Shown: in pieces, positions 1 to 12,493 of the stretch | Layout of the letters: each line of letters begins with the position of its first letter | Numbering within the stretch: position 1 is the stretch's first letter | NCBI RefSeq assembly: GCF_010093535.1 | Contig: NW_022985175.1 | Span: 806,001-870,000 of the forward strand | Direction: 5' to 3' | Length of the DNA: 64,000 nucleotides | Origin: Lindgomyces ingoldianus | Taxonomy: Eukaryota; Ascomycota; Dothideomycetes; Pleosporales; Lindgomycetaceae | Position numbers and translations under genes: made by a program | The notes under the pieces: generated by a model | Told to the model about the DNA's origin: nothing | What the model saw: only the letters and a program-made list of their open reading frames with translations | The model's database searches: none

Positions 1-908
<908 letters not shown>

Positions 909-2505
909 GATGGCTAGATAGAGTGAATGGAGTGCTGCGAGAGTCAACGAGGGTCAGTCCATGTACCAGACGAACTTTACTCACTATAAGAAGAATTGAA
1001 TCAGCGATGGAGGCAGGCAATGGGTGGGAGAATTGTTGTGGGCTGAGGGCGAAAAGTTGTTTGTTGGGTGGTGGGGTGGTCGAGCTGGCCCCTCACTTAA
1101 ATATTATTGCAGAGCCAAAGAGACGTCAACGTCACAAGCACTTCTTTTTTTCTGAGAGATAAAACTGCCTCAGCCGCCGGCCTAGCCCAATAATATACCT
1201 CTTCCTGCTCCCACACTTCCGGCCGACAGTGCTTCGGGGGGGGGGGCTTGTCACACACTGCTACCTCGGACGCGGTGCACTCATTGCGGCTGCGAGGCCG
1301 GAATCGTCCGGGGAATGACCTGAATGCACTGAACAGGCCCGGGATTGCTCAGGCATTCAAAACGCGACATTTCCCCAGTCTACGGAGCACTAGCATTTCT
1401 GCTTCACCATGTTCTCGATCCACTCAACGACGCTGCGTGCTTGCTGGACTCCATGTACAATGATGCAGATGGCTCCGCTTGGCTCCTGCAGACTCGTCCG
1501 CCTCTGCGAAGAAGCATCTACACCACAGAAATTTCTCAGCGCCGCTTACAGAGAGCGAGATTTGCGCATCTCATGATCCTTCAACATGCTCGGCACCGTG
1601 GGATGAGATTTGCTTGATGGGAAAAGTCAGTCTCAGCGTTTTGGTCGGTTGTTTACCTGCTGGGGCTCTGGATGGCTACATGGTCATTCGATAAGATGAC
1701 TGTGCGTTATTATGCTGAATCCGGCCTGCGTGGGAAGTGCGAATGTAAGTGCTACCCAGCGTCACCTCCACGTAGAAACCACCACGAGGCGGTCTTTGCA
1801 GATGCACATGTTGAGCTGTGAGAGGGAGGGTAGCGAGTCCGCGGCCGGGAGGAAGAGAACTCTCCCAGCGGTTCGCGTGTGGACAGCCTCGATGCCACCT
1901 TGAGGCCATCTGTGTGCCACGACGGCGTCCAGACGAGAGAGAGGTACCTGCATTAAGGTGAGGGGCGGCGGGCAGCGAATATAGATGAGCGTCAGGTGGT
2001 GATCTGACGAGGTAGGGCTGGGGACAGGCGATTGTGAGGGTGGCATGAGCCGATGCTGCTCGGCCCGAGAGCTTGGGGAACACGCCTGCGACCCTGGGAC
2101 TGGGTAGGGAGCAGGCACTGAATCAAAGTAGGACGAGATGGCGTGGGTGAAGCTGCCCTATATGTACTGCAGCGCTGAGCCCAGAAAATGGCAGCTCTCA
2201 CGGCGCAATTGCGCAGCTTCAGTCCTTGGAGCTCTGGCAGCATGCGCGAATTGTTGCTGATGTGAAGCCTCGAAATGGCTGCTGCTGATTGGCTCGCCGA
2301 TTAGGTGAGCGTTGCGCTCACACCACTGGCTTTGCAACTGGAAAGGTCCTTTTCTCCGCCAAGCCTTCGAACTTCACCTGAAGCCCGTCCACGACCCGGC
2401 TTCTCCCCCCATCCTCATCACCAATTGGCACCGCCAACTTCCTCGACAGGGACCGCTCCCCTTCTCATCTTCAATTCTGCGACCCTCTCCACTCTACCCT
2501 TCGCC
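909..2505. other. Divergent intergenic region between GAPDH and COX5
   Basis: No gene could be supported here. Overlapping open frames between 1248 and 2243 on both strands lack family features and look like chance frames in GC-rich DNA. The left part should carry the GAPDH promoter, with a TATA-like ATATTTAAGT at 1095-1104 and an 11-G homopolymer at 1236-1246. The right part, about 2330-2505, is rich in C and T and looks like the COX5 promoter and leader. Confidence 0.6.
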
Positions 2506-3303
2506 ATGCTGCGCTCCTCCGTCATCCGGGCCACGAGGAGCTCGGCCTGCATCGTCCCCTCGTCCGCGACCCGACCAGCCCTTCGTGTGCCTCGAATCGC
2601 ACCCGCCGTGTGCCTCCAACAGCAGCAGACCCGCCAGGCACATGCCATCTCCAACCCGACGCTGGCTAACATCGAGAAGCGATGGGAGGACATGCCCCCC
2701 CAGGAGCAGGCCGATCTCTGGATGTCGCTTAGGGACCGCATGAAGGTCGACTGGAAGGAGATGACGATGCAGGAGAAGAAGGCCGGTGCGTGGTATTTTT
2801 ACATGTTCAATTGGGTTTCTGGGAAGCACCTGTGACGTTCGGCGTCGTATCGGGCTCTGCTGCCGACTTCACCAAAATTTCTAATCAGACCATCGCAAGC
2901 TGTCCGAGAGGAACACCAAAACTAACTCCAATACCACTCTGCAGCGTACTACATTGCGTTCGGCCCCCATGGCCCGCGAAGGCCTCCCCCTCCAGATGAG
3001 GGCCGCAAGGTTTTCATCCTCGTCTCGGCCATTATGGGCGTTTCAATCGTCCTCTTCTCCCTCACCCGCGTGTTTGCGAACCCCCAACGACCGCGCACTA
3101 TGACGAAGGAGTGGCAGGAGGCAACAGAAGAGTACCTGAAGGTATGCATGATACCCCATAGCAATCCCACTTCTCCTCCTAGCAACCCACACTAACCGCC
3201 TGCTACCCAGGCACAAGGCACCGAGACGATTACCGGATACAAGGGAATGATGGTACAGAGCAAGCCAGGGCCCAAGAACCAATTCGGCGATGATGAGGAA
3301 TAG
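2506..3303 (+). CDS. COX5: Cytochrome c oxidase subunit 5 (mammalian COX IV family), mitochondrial
   Basis: This is a nuclear-encoded structural subunit of respiratory complex IV in the mitochondrial inner membrane. Exons are 2506-2785, 2945-3141 and 3211-3303, giving 189 residues. The N-terminus is a typical presequence, rich in Arg and Ser without acidic residues (MLRSSVIRATRSS), ending near RQAHAISNP. The matrix part has the family pattern IEKRWEDMPPQEQADLW and the Lys-rich AYYIAFGPHGPR segment. A single transmembrane helix (VFILVSAIMGVSIVLFSLTRVF) follows, then a short acidic tail ending in DDEE. The frame is open upstream to 2305, but the presequence begins at the ATG at 2506, so I use that start. 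It is transcribed divergently from GAPDH. Confidence 0.93.
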
Positions 3304-3739
3304 AGGATGTCTAGACCATCGTGGTGGCATACAAACAATACCAAAATTAATACCCAACTTATTCCCTCTCTTTGGGTCCAACAGCGCATTTCCTTTTGGT
3401 ACTGTTTGCATGAAGATATCTGAGGTCGATGAGAGCGGTGCGGGTTCGCGAATAGTGAATCGCTGCTGAGTTGGCCGTTGTCATATTAGTCTCCCTGTGT
3501 ACAGAAATTAGACAGACCCATTTCCTCAGCCTGTCCCTTTTGCGTAATGCATATTTTATTACGAGCTCGTATGTGTATACGTTCGTGCTCTACAGTCTCC
3601 GCTTGGTTCCTCTGCAAAGGGCAGATGCCATGGTGTACAGATACTGGGCTACTCCAATCTATGCTATCTACCCTAGTGGCTTCGCTTGCCAAGATCTTGT
3701 CACCAGGGTATAAGATATTGGTTAAAATGCACGCTAACT

Positions 3740-3783
3740 AAAACTTATAACCAAAACATATAACCAAAACATATAATCAAAAC
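3740..3783 (+). repeat. 13-bp tandem repeat, about 3.4 copies
   Basis: The unit is aaaacatataacc. Copies lie at 3740-3752 (one difference), 3753-3765 (exact) and 3766-3778 (one difference), followed by a partial copy at 3779-3783. It is an AT-rich minisatellite in the gene-poor region. Confidence 0.9.
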
Positions 3784-4112
3784 AGAGTAAGAGGCCTGGC
3801 GGAAAAGGTACGCAATATCGATAGTTGCAATGCCAAACTAATCACGTGGTATAAGAGGAGCATTCAACTGTCTTCAACTTTAAGAAATAACCTGTTCCAA
3901 CCAAGGAACTGAATGCGCCTACTGAGCTTCACAAGCATGTGTCGCCAATGAGAAAGCCCATATCTGCATGAGATGTGCTCGGCTCGGCCTGGATCCTACA
4001 TTTGTTTCCCTTGCTTGAGCCCCGCAATATTCAAACCTGTCTAGGTTTGGTGCATTCTCCCGGTTTCCGACACGGGACATCCCACACCAACTCTAACGTC
4101 TACCACCATCGT

Positions 4113-4148
4113 GCAGCCTAGAATGCCACTAGGATTTAACTAGGCTGC
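4113..4148. repeat. 9-bp perfect inverted repeat
   Basis: The arms gcagcctag (4113-4121) and ctaggctgc (4140-4148) are exact reverse complements with an 18-nt spacer. They could form a hairpin or be the trace of a decayed element. No flanking duplication is evident. Confidence 0.7.
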
Positions 4149-4689
4149 ATTACTTACCCATACTGCCTTGAGCCCAGATCCAGAATCTGCTAGGGTATCT
4201 AAGGCTCTCCATGTTCCTCTCTTCTTCTTTCCTTACACAGGCAACGCATGGCATCAACTCAACAATAAATTCTATATACGAGCAATTGAGTAGCTCCAAC
4301 TTATTCTAGAAAAACAATCCTTGAACACCTATGTGTCCTTCTAGTGTTACCGGATAAGGAGATTGTCAGCACCCATACATAGCCAACACTGATGCATAAG
4401 TGGCACTGTCTTCAGAACGATCACGAGGTTACTTGTTGTTGACAGCGGACGTGGCGAAGACAGTTCACCGGTATCTCCATCCGCGGCCGACAGTGGTGGC
4501 CTACATCACTAGTACGACAACGATGACGAATGCCGTTCTCATCGAGCCCACTATAGCTTCTGTTACCAGCCTGTTCAGTGCCCTCCTAACTCCGTCGTAC
4601 TTGCCCCTTCAGCTAGCCACAGACATGTTAAACCTGGGGGAACACTTTGTGCAAGACATTTTAGGAGATTGCTGTTATGAATCGCCCTG

Positions 4690-5823
4690 CTAACAAGCAT
4701 ACAATTTATATCCCGATGTAACTCGCACAGTCGCCCTTACAACGCCCGTGATCTTCAACTCTCCATCAGCATCCATAGGTGTATTAGCCAGACCCCCAAT
4801 CCCGGCCTTCCCCTCCATATCCCCAAACTTCATTCTCATGTTCTTCAATAACCTCGCGAGGTCCGACGCACCCGTAAAACTTCCATTCGACGTTAGCTCA
4901 ACGTAGCATAATTCTGCATATCCAGGCCCGAATACTAAGCATCAACTCCGGGTCTTGGGTGAGGAATTACCATGCAACAGCATGCACTAAACTCGCGAAG
5001 GCCATGACGACAGAAGCGATGGGGAGAGCAGCGAACCATCCCTTTACGCTTCGATGGCTTCTGTGTCAATGCTTCGGGCACTATGGGCAGTCTTGTGGGT
5101 GGTTTGTTCAGGGATCGTAGTGCCGGAGATGGAATACATACCTTTTATGTATGGCCAGTAAGCGCTGAAGTGCAAGCCTAGTCAAACTGCGGAGACTTTG
5201 TTGGATAATGGTTATCCCACTGAAAGAGGTTAGTGTGATTGGAAGAAACGAGACATTTGTTGGATACTCCAGACGCAAGCGATGGGGTCTCGAGGTAGCA
5301 CAGTTCGAAAACGTAGGGCATGATATATGATGCGAAGTTTGAGTTGCGATGTAACTGTACCAGTGAGCGAGGTGCTTCTAGCCAAGAGATGCAGAACGTC
5401 AGCGCGTTCACCTAGTTCAAGACGCCAGAAAAGAATTACGTGAGCTACGCGGCCGAGTGCAGCTGCAAAGAGGATGGGGAATACACTGGGACTATATTAG
5501 TTGGTTCTAGCAATGTATCAGGCATGCATCGTGGGCGCTGTTGGAGCCCGATCGTAGCTGCTGATTGTGAGGCTAAAGGCGAGAAAGGAGAGTGGGAATC
5601 TGTACGGAATGACATCGGTGGCAACTTCTTGGATGACAACCAGGCGGAAGACATGATGGACCTTAGAAACGTTGGCCACCCTTGTGGAGTTTGGGCAGCC
5701 TTGCACATTGGAGAGAGGTACTAGTTTGCGGCAAGTAAAAGGCTGAAGATAGAACTTTGTTGCATCTTGCCGAAGATGAGCTTCCGCGGTGCCAACGAAG
5801 TGCCCACCATCTTTTTTGTTCAC
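4690..5823 (-). pseudogene. Probable decayed membrane or secreted protein gene
   Basis: I do not recognise the family. The clearest piece is an open stretch from 4934 to a TAG at 4690-4692, about 81 codons that read like protein (for example LVFGPGYAELCYVELTSNGS and LARLLKNMRMKFGD). It follows a good splice acceptor (GCTTAG) with a GTAATT donor about 40 bp upstream. Further upstream a hydrophobic run GWFAALPIASVVMAFASLV (about 5042-4972), preceded by a basic KPSKRKG, is in a different frame. One extra G in a GGG run near 5041 would account for that shift, and the splice phase to the last exon also fails to match. Two more coding-like open frames, 5411-5178 and 5708-5445, lie upstream without clean joins. 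This pattern suggests a gene broken by frameshifts. It could instead be an unrecognised multi-intron gene. Confidence 0.35.
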
Positions 5824-6497
5824 TATGGCGCCCCTATATCAACTTGATGAAGACTGAACCGACAAAATAAGAAGGGGTAGATAGAATGGAATCAAAATTC
5901 TAGCTGAATAGGTTAAGCCACCTGCGTCCGGGATTATTTAAATGGGAGTCTGGATAGTTCGGCTGCCACCTAGGCTAAGCCTTTGGCTACTATGATCTTC
6001 AAGACTTCATCGCACTCATGCCCATAATGCCGGCCTATTCTTAAAGACCTTCTCCCAGGCCTTCTACCATGCGCTCCTCGATTGCGTTCTACCCAAACAG
6101 TTCTGATATTGTTTCTGGTGGGGTCACCAGAAACTCGCTTGAAGGGTTGGGCAGTACACTTCATCAAGGAGAATTGAAATATGCACTGAGCCACCCATAT
6201 CCAGATTGAGGCAATTATCGTTTGCGTGACGATTCGTTTTGGGATCACCCAGGCCTCCCAGCAAGAAATAGGTTGGGGGCAATGATCTAGGATGAGTGCA
6301 CTATGATCTAGCATGGTGATGGGGAGACTGGAGAGTGTGGGATAAAGTGAGTGTAGGATCCACCTGTAAATGTCTCAACAGAGGACTTGGGGCAGGCGGG
6401 ATTTTAAACGCCAATATTGTTGAAATACTGCTGCAGAGAGGTGTGAAATTCTCAGAGGAGGCAAGCTCAAGCAGTCCTCTTGGAACAACTATAATCC

Positions 6498-6540
6498 GTG
6501 CCGAAACTTGAGGCTTGACAGAGGTTGTCAGTTTCGGCAC
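6498..6540. repeat. 11-bp perfect hairpin
   Basis: The arms gtgccgaaact (6498-6508) and agtttcggcac (6530-6540) are exact reverse complements around a 21-nt loop. The function is unknown. Confidence 0.75.
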
Positions 6541-9080
6541 ACCAATGGTCCTTGAATTCGAACTTTCTCTTGACTTTCGTACGGGCACACACTAACGGGG
6601 ATTCTCACCTAAAACTCTCCCAGGATTTTTCTATTCAGGTATCCGCCAAGATACCAAATTGGGAAAGCATTGAATTATCCAGAGCTCGGAGCCCTGGAGT
6701 GTTTCATTATTGGATCTATCGCAAGCGCGCTTTTCGAGCAAACCATTACGAAAATATGATTTCGGGCATAAATTCGCACCTTCTTAGCTTCTCCCTACTT
6801 CTAACGTAAGATTTGATGGATCCGACCTAGCCCTATTAACGTTCCCTGATATGCTGTAACACGCTAGCAACTGTATTTGGCTACAGACCTTCAGATCTAA
6901 TCTCCACTGTTGTGGCCAAATTGACCTTACAGGCGTAATCCACAGATATTTTCCAGGGGTTTCATTTCGGCGTTCGGGTTTAGGAGTTTATAGGCTCATG
7001 CTCGAGATGTTCGATTTTGGGTACTTTCCAATCCATCCTCTAAAATCTGGACCACCAGTTTTTATTCAAGGCTTCGAAACGGCGCTCTCATAGCAGCGCT
7101 AGCCAGGCGTTTCAAGGGCGGGAATGGTTCATTGGAATCAGTGCCATTCTTTGGTAAGCATTGCTTGAAGGTAGTTCTCATACCACAAGTTCTGTTGTCA
7201 TTTTCTTTCTAACTTGATGGCCGTACTTTCATTTGTCTAACATGCTGGTCTATTGTATTCGGTATGTAGATATTTCCAGCTCTGATCTAGGGGACTCCAA
7301 GGCTCAGGCCATGACGGTCAGCATTCAGCTTTTTGAATATGATTCATTAACGGACCTCAAAACTTTGTAAGTCTCCCATCATTGAAGGATCGAAATACTA
7401 TTTTATTGTTGTTGGCGGAACTGCATGTCCTCCATGAAGGGGACCAGGATCGGGAGTAGTGTATCCAGTAGTCTTCGTATGCGTTCCATAGGATACCATG
7501 GCAACATCTTGGAGTCCAATACCGGGGATCATAAGTCAATTTCCCTAATCCGCGAGCGTAGATTTTCTAGTTTCGGGCTCAGCCATCGAAATCTAGCGCT
7601 TGGAAGAACAAGAGACATAGTCTGTGACTGAAGATTTTTAGAATTCTCTTGCCGCTGAATCATTGTCCCCTGTAGGCAGCGCTTTCCGTAGAAACCCGTA
7701 GTGAAAGATTCTTGAAAGTGCACGCATCCATATCTAGAAGGAAATGAGCTGAAACTAGCCACCGGTCTTCGTAGGGTTTGCAGTATACTGCTCAACGTTT
7801 ACAGTGTTCGTAGAGTATTGGTCTTTGACTGAGGGGCTCCAGAGATCTGCCGCCGTAGTTCTCCTTTATCGTAGAATTTTTAAGGTGCTCCATAGAGAGT
7901 GAATGATGTCTATTTATCCCTTCATGTTAACTCCAATTTCTTCTCGAGCATCTTTTCGTTGTGTTTAATCCCCGGGCAGTTGCACGAAGAACCTTCAGTG
8001 AGCATGCGGTATATTGTCGAGGGGTTCGTCTGCTTTTGTACGCTTGGTCCAGACATGCGATCTTATATTCAGCTTTTTATTAATATGGGAGCTCTGTGGA
8101 TTGGGACCCATGGCTTTTTCTCCGATTCACTCTTGGCCTCGGCAGAGAGAGAACTCATAGGCGATTGATGTCGTCGTTTAATTTTCTAGTTATTTGCCAT
8201 TCTTTCCCCACATTGTTCTCTTAAATACATTCTGGAGTACCCTCGAATGCTCCATAGAGGATAGTGTAATGGCCATTGAAAGGAGAGAGTTCCATAACGG
8301 AAGAATGTCATACTATTGGTAGATTCACAATTTTATGCCATTAACAACTCATGAGATAGCCTTGTCCTTTTTTTGTCTCCGAAATCATGTCCACAAATTC
8401 GGAAAAAGGCGCTTGTGTAACTATAGGAAAGGATCCCATATGTTGTTCTCGTCCTCATCTTTTGGTTCCGGATTGGTTCTTGCTCAACATGAGATACCGA
8501 GGTCGAAATTTAAATTCCTAATCCAGTCTGGCAGATAAAATCCGCGACGAATATCGCCAACGTTCCACTCATTATTTTGCGTCTTCTTCTGGTCTAAGAG
8601 AAAGCATCTAGAAACATTTGCTGAAGCGAACCTGCTTTTGGAACACGGAAGCTCCCATTCGGGTATTCTTGACTGCATTCTTGGATGTTCCAGCTCTCCC
8701 CAGAGATATCAAGTTGAGGTCACCAGCCAGCCTAACGGATCCATATTTTCTCAGTTTAAATGGTTTTTGGAGCTCGTGGCGCAAACGCTAGAATCACGGT
8801 GGGAAGAAGCTGAGAGACTCGGAAGGGGGTTTTATAGGCGTCGGCCCAGACCTGTCACGGGATCAGTCAGTTTGGAGATTGTGAATGAGCAGTTCCCGCT
8901 GTTGAATCCAGATCGTTCTAGAGGGCTCTCTAATGGAAGCGAGAATACGGAATTGATTCCAACCTACATTCTGGCCCCTGAACTCCTGGACAGCATTCCT
9001 CCTTGTTCTAACTGTTTTTTGGGATTCTCGAAGTCAAACTCGGAGCATGAGCTTGCCAGTTGGATAATTTTATTTTCGTA

Positions 9081-9141
9081 GAGCCCATGGTCTCCAAGTT
9101 CCATGCTCTAAATTTTGTTGAAGCCGTGGGAGAACGGGCTC
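9081..9141. repeat. Imperfect inverted repeat
   Basis: gagccc (9081-9086) and tctcc (9091-9095) pair with ggaga (9129-9133) and gggctc (9136-9141), leaving a small internal loop. It lies in sequence without genes. Confidence 0.5.
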
Positions 9142-11224
9142 CCACACATATATCTAAGCGATCGGGCTTTTATTGAATTGAATGATTCGCATGAACGTAT
9201 TTTCTAAACTTCCAAGCTCGGACCGCCTGGTCTCCGACTCTCTTGTTTGTAGAATGCGAGACCCATAACTTCCTTAGATAAGGTCTTTAATTAGAATTTA
9301 TGACGGTATTACATGTGGTTTGTGCATGCGTCAGTCATACGGGCTTAAATATCCCCTAAACCAGGAGTGCCCGGGCGATTGATACGCGATATGAGCACAT
9401 GTGCTATTCCCGAAATGCTTGGTTTTCTGAAGGCTGAAAATCCACCGCCGCGGATAAAAGCATCTCTGTTCTCCTAGTCTGTTCCTTCTTCTTCACGTTA
9501 GAGGTTCTGATTCCCAGAAAGGGGTCTCGAAGAGGCAATACGCTTATATGGTGTATGTCAGGGCGTGACGCTTGGCTGGTGAATTAAGAAGGCCAGAGTT
9601 ACGATGTACGGAGAATTTGGAGGTGGTTGCTTGAGAAGTTTCGAGAGGTTGGAGAATGCACGAAAGGCAATTATATGTCATCGAATTTGTGAAAAGATAT
9701 GAGTCTGTGACTATGAAGATCCTAGAAGACGCTTGATACGCGAGAAGAAAGACCTAGGCAGCTGAGTGCCCCTGAAATTAGCTTGTGGAAGGTGCTCATG
9801 GTTAATATATGCATCATCTGACTCTCCTTCTCTAAGATTGTGAGAGAATGATTCATAAGAGAGGCTGAAGAGGAGGAAAGTGAGCTATTCCCTTCGCTAG
9901 TTGAGATTTGCACTTGTCAGCTCCATATTCAGTCACAGCAACAACAGTACTAGCAGACTGGACCCTCTTCATTAATGTACCGTGACTGTTGCGAGCGCTC
10001 TGAATGCTAGGATCAAAATTCCCCGAACCCACATACTCGTGAAGTCATCGAGATTTTCTGATCCCAAACTGCACCCTCTTGCTAAGTTGTTAGCTTGCTT
10101 AACCCTCTTTTGATACTCTACTGGTGAAGCATTTTTGCCTATGATCCCTATTTCCACCTTGTCCCATCACACGTGCAAATACAAAAAGTAGCTGCAAAGC
10201 AGGAACCCTGACGATGTTCTCTCACCAGTTTCCTACAGTTGGCATATCCACAAGTTCTGGAGCCGATAGATTATAATGGTGTCAGGCGCGTCTTTCTCCT
10301 CAATCTGCTTCGCCTGCTCCTTAATCGTTGTACTTGCTTCCACTTCCAGAGTTTGCGTCTGTCTCTTTCTTTGCCCCACCTTGTATCCACACTAAAGAGC
10401 AACGCGCACTTGTGAGAGCAAAGTGAATACTAAGATTGATTCCTGTTTTTGTTGATGTTTCCAGATGACCGCCGCTTGGCGCGAGTAAATTTTGGGAGAG
10501 ATAGGCCTAGGAGTGAAGGAGTTGAGAGGGGAGGAATGTGAGGAGTCGAAAAGGAAAAATGCAAAGTTGTTGAGCACAAAGGGGTTGTTTCTATGGAAGC
10601 GATATATCGCAATGGATCTGTAACTGAAATTCAAGCGCCGTGAAGGGCACTTATTAGCAATAGATGCGTAGAATAAGAAACACACGAAAGGCTGTATTGT
10701 GTCAAGTTGGCGCTGTGCACTACATTACATGGAATGGGCCCGCAAAGCTCGAAAACTAGGAACTGATCGATTGATTCCGGTAAATGCTGCCCATGAAGGG
10801 AACAATCGATCTTTTAGTCGGACAAATTGCCGTTCGGGAGCTCCCAATGTTGGCGGTTCGATTGCCGACTTTCCTTTGGTTTCCAACGCAGACCATTCGA
10901 TCGCATTTCCCTCTTGAAGGCATCATCATCCCCACAACCGTGTAACTTGGTGTGACGGCACAATGTTGGAACATGACTTGCTGATTCTCACAAACAATAA
11001 AGCATACTCCAGCTCAAACCCAACTGAAAAGTTTTCCTCCATGCTGATGTGGAACCTTCGGTCTTTGGTTTGGGTTTGCTTGACTAGCTCCTTACAGTAG
11101 CGAAGAATACAACTCGGAGAATTGTTGAGGGATAGGGATGAAAGTCAAACAATTGCTTCCGAGTACTACTGTAACAGTTTACGGTACTGCTGAGCTCCTT
11201 TCACAACACCGCCTGTGGTAGGTG

Positions 11225-11323
11225 GTTCAAATATTCGCCCTCACGGAGAGTACCTTAGTTAGGTATCGATAACCTCCTTTTGATACACCCTACCTATCGT
11301 AAGTCGTTCAAATATTCGCCGTC
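11225..11323 (+). repeat. Short direct repeat, two copies 81 bp apart
   Basis: gttcaaatattcgcc occurs at 11225-11239 and again at 11306-11320, and the next three bases differ only at the first position (ctc versus gtc). It lies just downstream of the APC15 stop codon and may be in its 3' UTR or beyond it. Confidence 0.8.
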
Positions 11324-11381
11324 GAGGAATGGACTTCGGTCATGACGTCGTTGACACCGCCATATAACATGTGATCGGATC

Positions 11382-12493
11382 TTACTCGGCCCTGCCGCGT
11401 GATCTCATGAACTGGCTCCTCAATGAGCCTCTGGCTGCAGCAGGAGAACTGCGTAGGAATGAACTGCCATCAATAATGGAGCTGCTTCCTTCAATCTCGA
11501 TGCTGCTCCTGTTCCTTCTTCCGCCTCTTATGCCAAAACTTGATCGGCCTGAACTCTGCCTTCCGGAGCTTCGTCTTCCTGTGCTCGGTGCTGGCCCTCG
11601 GCTCGCATCTTCCTCTGAGCTTGAGTCTTCAAGATCCGTTTCGGTGTGTTCGTAGCTTCCGGCCTCAGGGATGTCGTCGTCAAGATCACGTTCCTCCTGC
11701 AAGACTCCAGTCATCTCTGCTTCCTCCATTTCGAGCATGCGTTCGACCTCGCCAGCAACCATGCTCCCCTCAATGAAACTGTCCTCGTTGAATGTGATAT
11801 CGGCTGCTTGGCCTTGATGGCCGTTGTCTCCTTCATCGACCCCGCTCACGTCATCTTCGGTGACAGAGACGTCGCTCTCATCCGCCTCTGCCTCAGGTAC
11901 CTCATCATCAAGATCTCTCTCAGGTTCCGCCATCTCTTCGTCCGCGCCTTCTGCCGCCTGCTGTTGGTTGGCTGTCTCTGTCTGAGCAGCTGCAAGATCT
12001 AGCAGAACCTGTTCACGCCTTGCCAATATCTCCTGCTCTTCGCGCTCAGCTGCTTCGTCCATAGTAGCTTGATAGGTCTTCGCGACACCGGGAGGACGAA
12101 TCCAGCCTGCGCCGAAGCGCCGAACATTCTGTTTGCGCTGGTAGATGACATTCTCATCCGCAGCTAGGGCAGCGAGGGCTGAGCGGGAGGAGGAAGAGTG
12201 GTGTCCATGGCGTGAGTTCGGCCGGCGGTGGCCATTGCTGGACGAGGGGTTCTGCGAGTCGGCGGAAGGGGCGTCGAAGGAGGTGTTGCTCAATCGGTGC
12301 GAGGGCCAGAGGCTAGCATCCTGGTGCTACAATGAGCAATTTCATGAACTCGATAGTTCCAAAGAAACCCTTCTGAGACTCAAGGACCGCGGAGGTTGAA
12401 ACATGGTGCGGCAGTTGTTTGTTTTCATACGATTGACAGGAATGCTTCCAATGAACTTACCGGGCGCGGTGTGATGAGGGGAAGCGACAGCAT
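11382..12493 (-). CDS. APC15: Anaphase-promoting complex subunit 15 (Apc15)
   Basis: Apc15 is a small, mostly disordered APC/C subunit that supports turnover of the mitotic checkpoint complex. Exons are 12493-12461 (33 nt) and 12320-11382, giving 323 residues. The long exon has no usable ATG at its 5' end. The tiny upstream exon encodes MLSLPLITPRP, ends at a canonical GTAAGT donor and joins in phase to DASLWPSHR, restoring an N-terminus of the kind seen in this family (MLSLP...PR...LW). The conserved core RRFGAGWIRPPGVAKTYQ is at about residues 78-95. After it come an acidic, Glu/Asp-rich tract and an Arg/Ser-rich tail, both low complexity. The domain is convincing. The first exon is a manual inference but fits both splice signals and family pattern. 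Confidence 0.82.

Larger units (their letters stand above)
3304..4689. other. Start of an 8-kb gene-poor region
   Basis: The first few hundred bases will contain the COX5 3' UTR. Beyond that I see no gene. The stretch has a 13-bp tandem repeat at 3740-3783 and an inverted repeat at 4113-4121/4140-4148. An open frame at 4400-4693 on the plus strand lacks any family feature. Confidence 0.55.
5824..11381. other. Gene-poor region, no supported gene
   Basis: About 5.5 kb with no frame that I can tie to a family or to consistent splice signals. The longest open frames (8638-9081 plus, 147 codons; 5970-6314 minus, 115 codons) carry no recognisable motif. The region contains small inverted repeats at 6498-6540 and 9081-9141, a repeated 12-mer tgctccatagag near 7885 and 8249, and a direct repeat at 11225/11306. 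I saw no intact transposase or reverse-transcriptase motif, and I would expect an old, eroded insertion or lost genes. Confidence 0.5.

Noticed and set aside
8638..9081. 147-codon plus-strand open frame in the gene-poor region
   Set aside because: No recognisable motif and no flanking splice or promoter evidence; length is within chance for this composition across 8 kb.
11221..11240. tRNA B-box-like ggttcaaat
   Set aside because: It does not fit the B-box consensus fully, and no A-box or cloverleaf is present around it.
3304..11381. Possible active retrotransposon or DNA transposon
   Set aside because: No reverse-transcriptase, integrase or transposase motif, no long terminal repeats and no target-site duplications were seen.
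12291..12293. Non-ATG (TTG) start of the long APC15 frame
   Set aside because: Nuclear fungal genes rarely start at TTG, and an upstream ATG exon with good splice signals explains the N-terminus.
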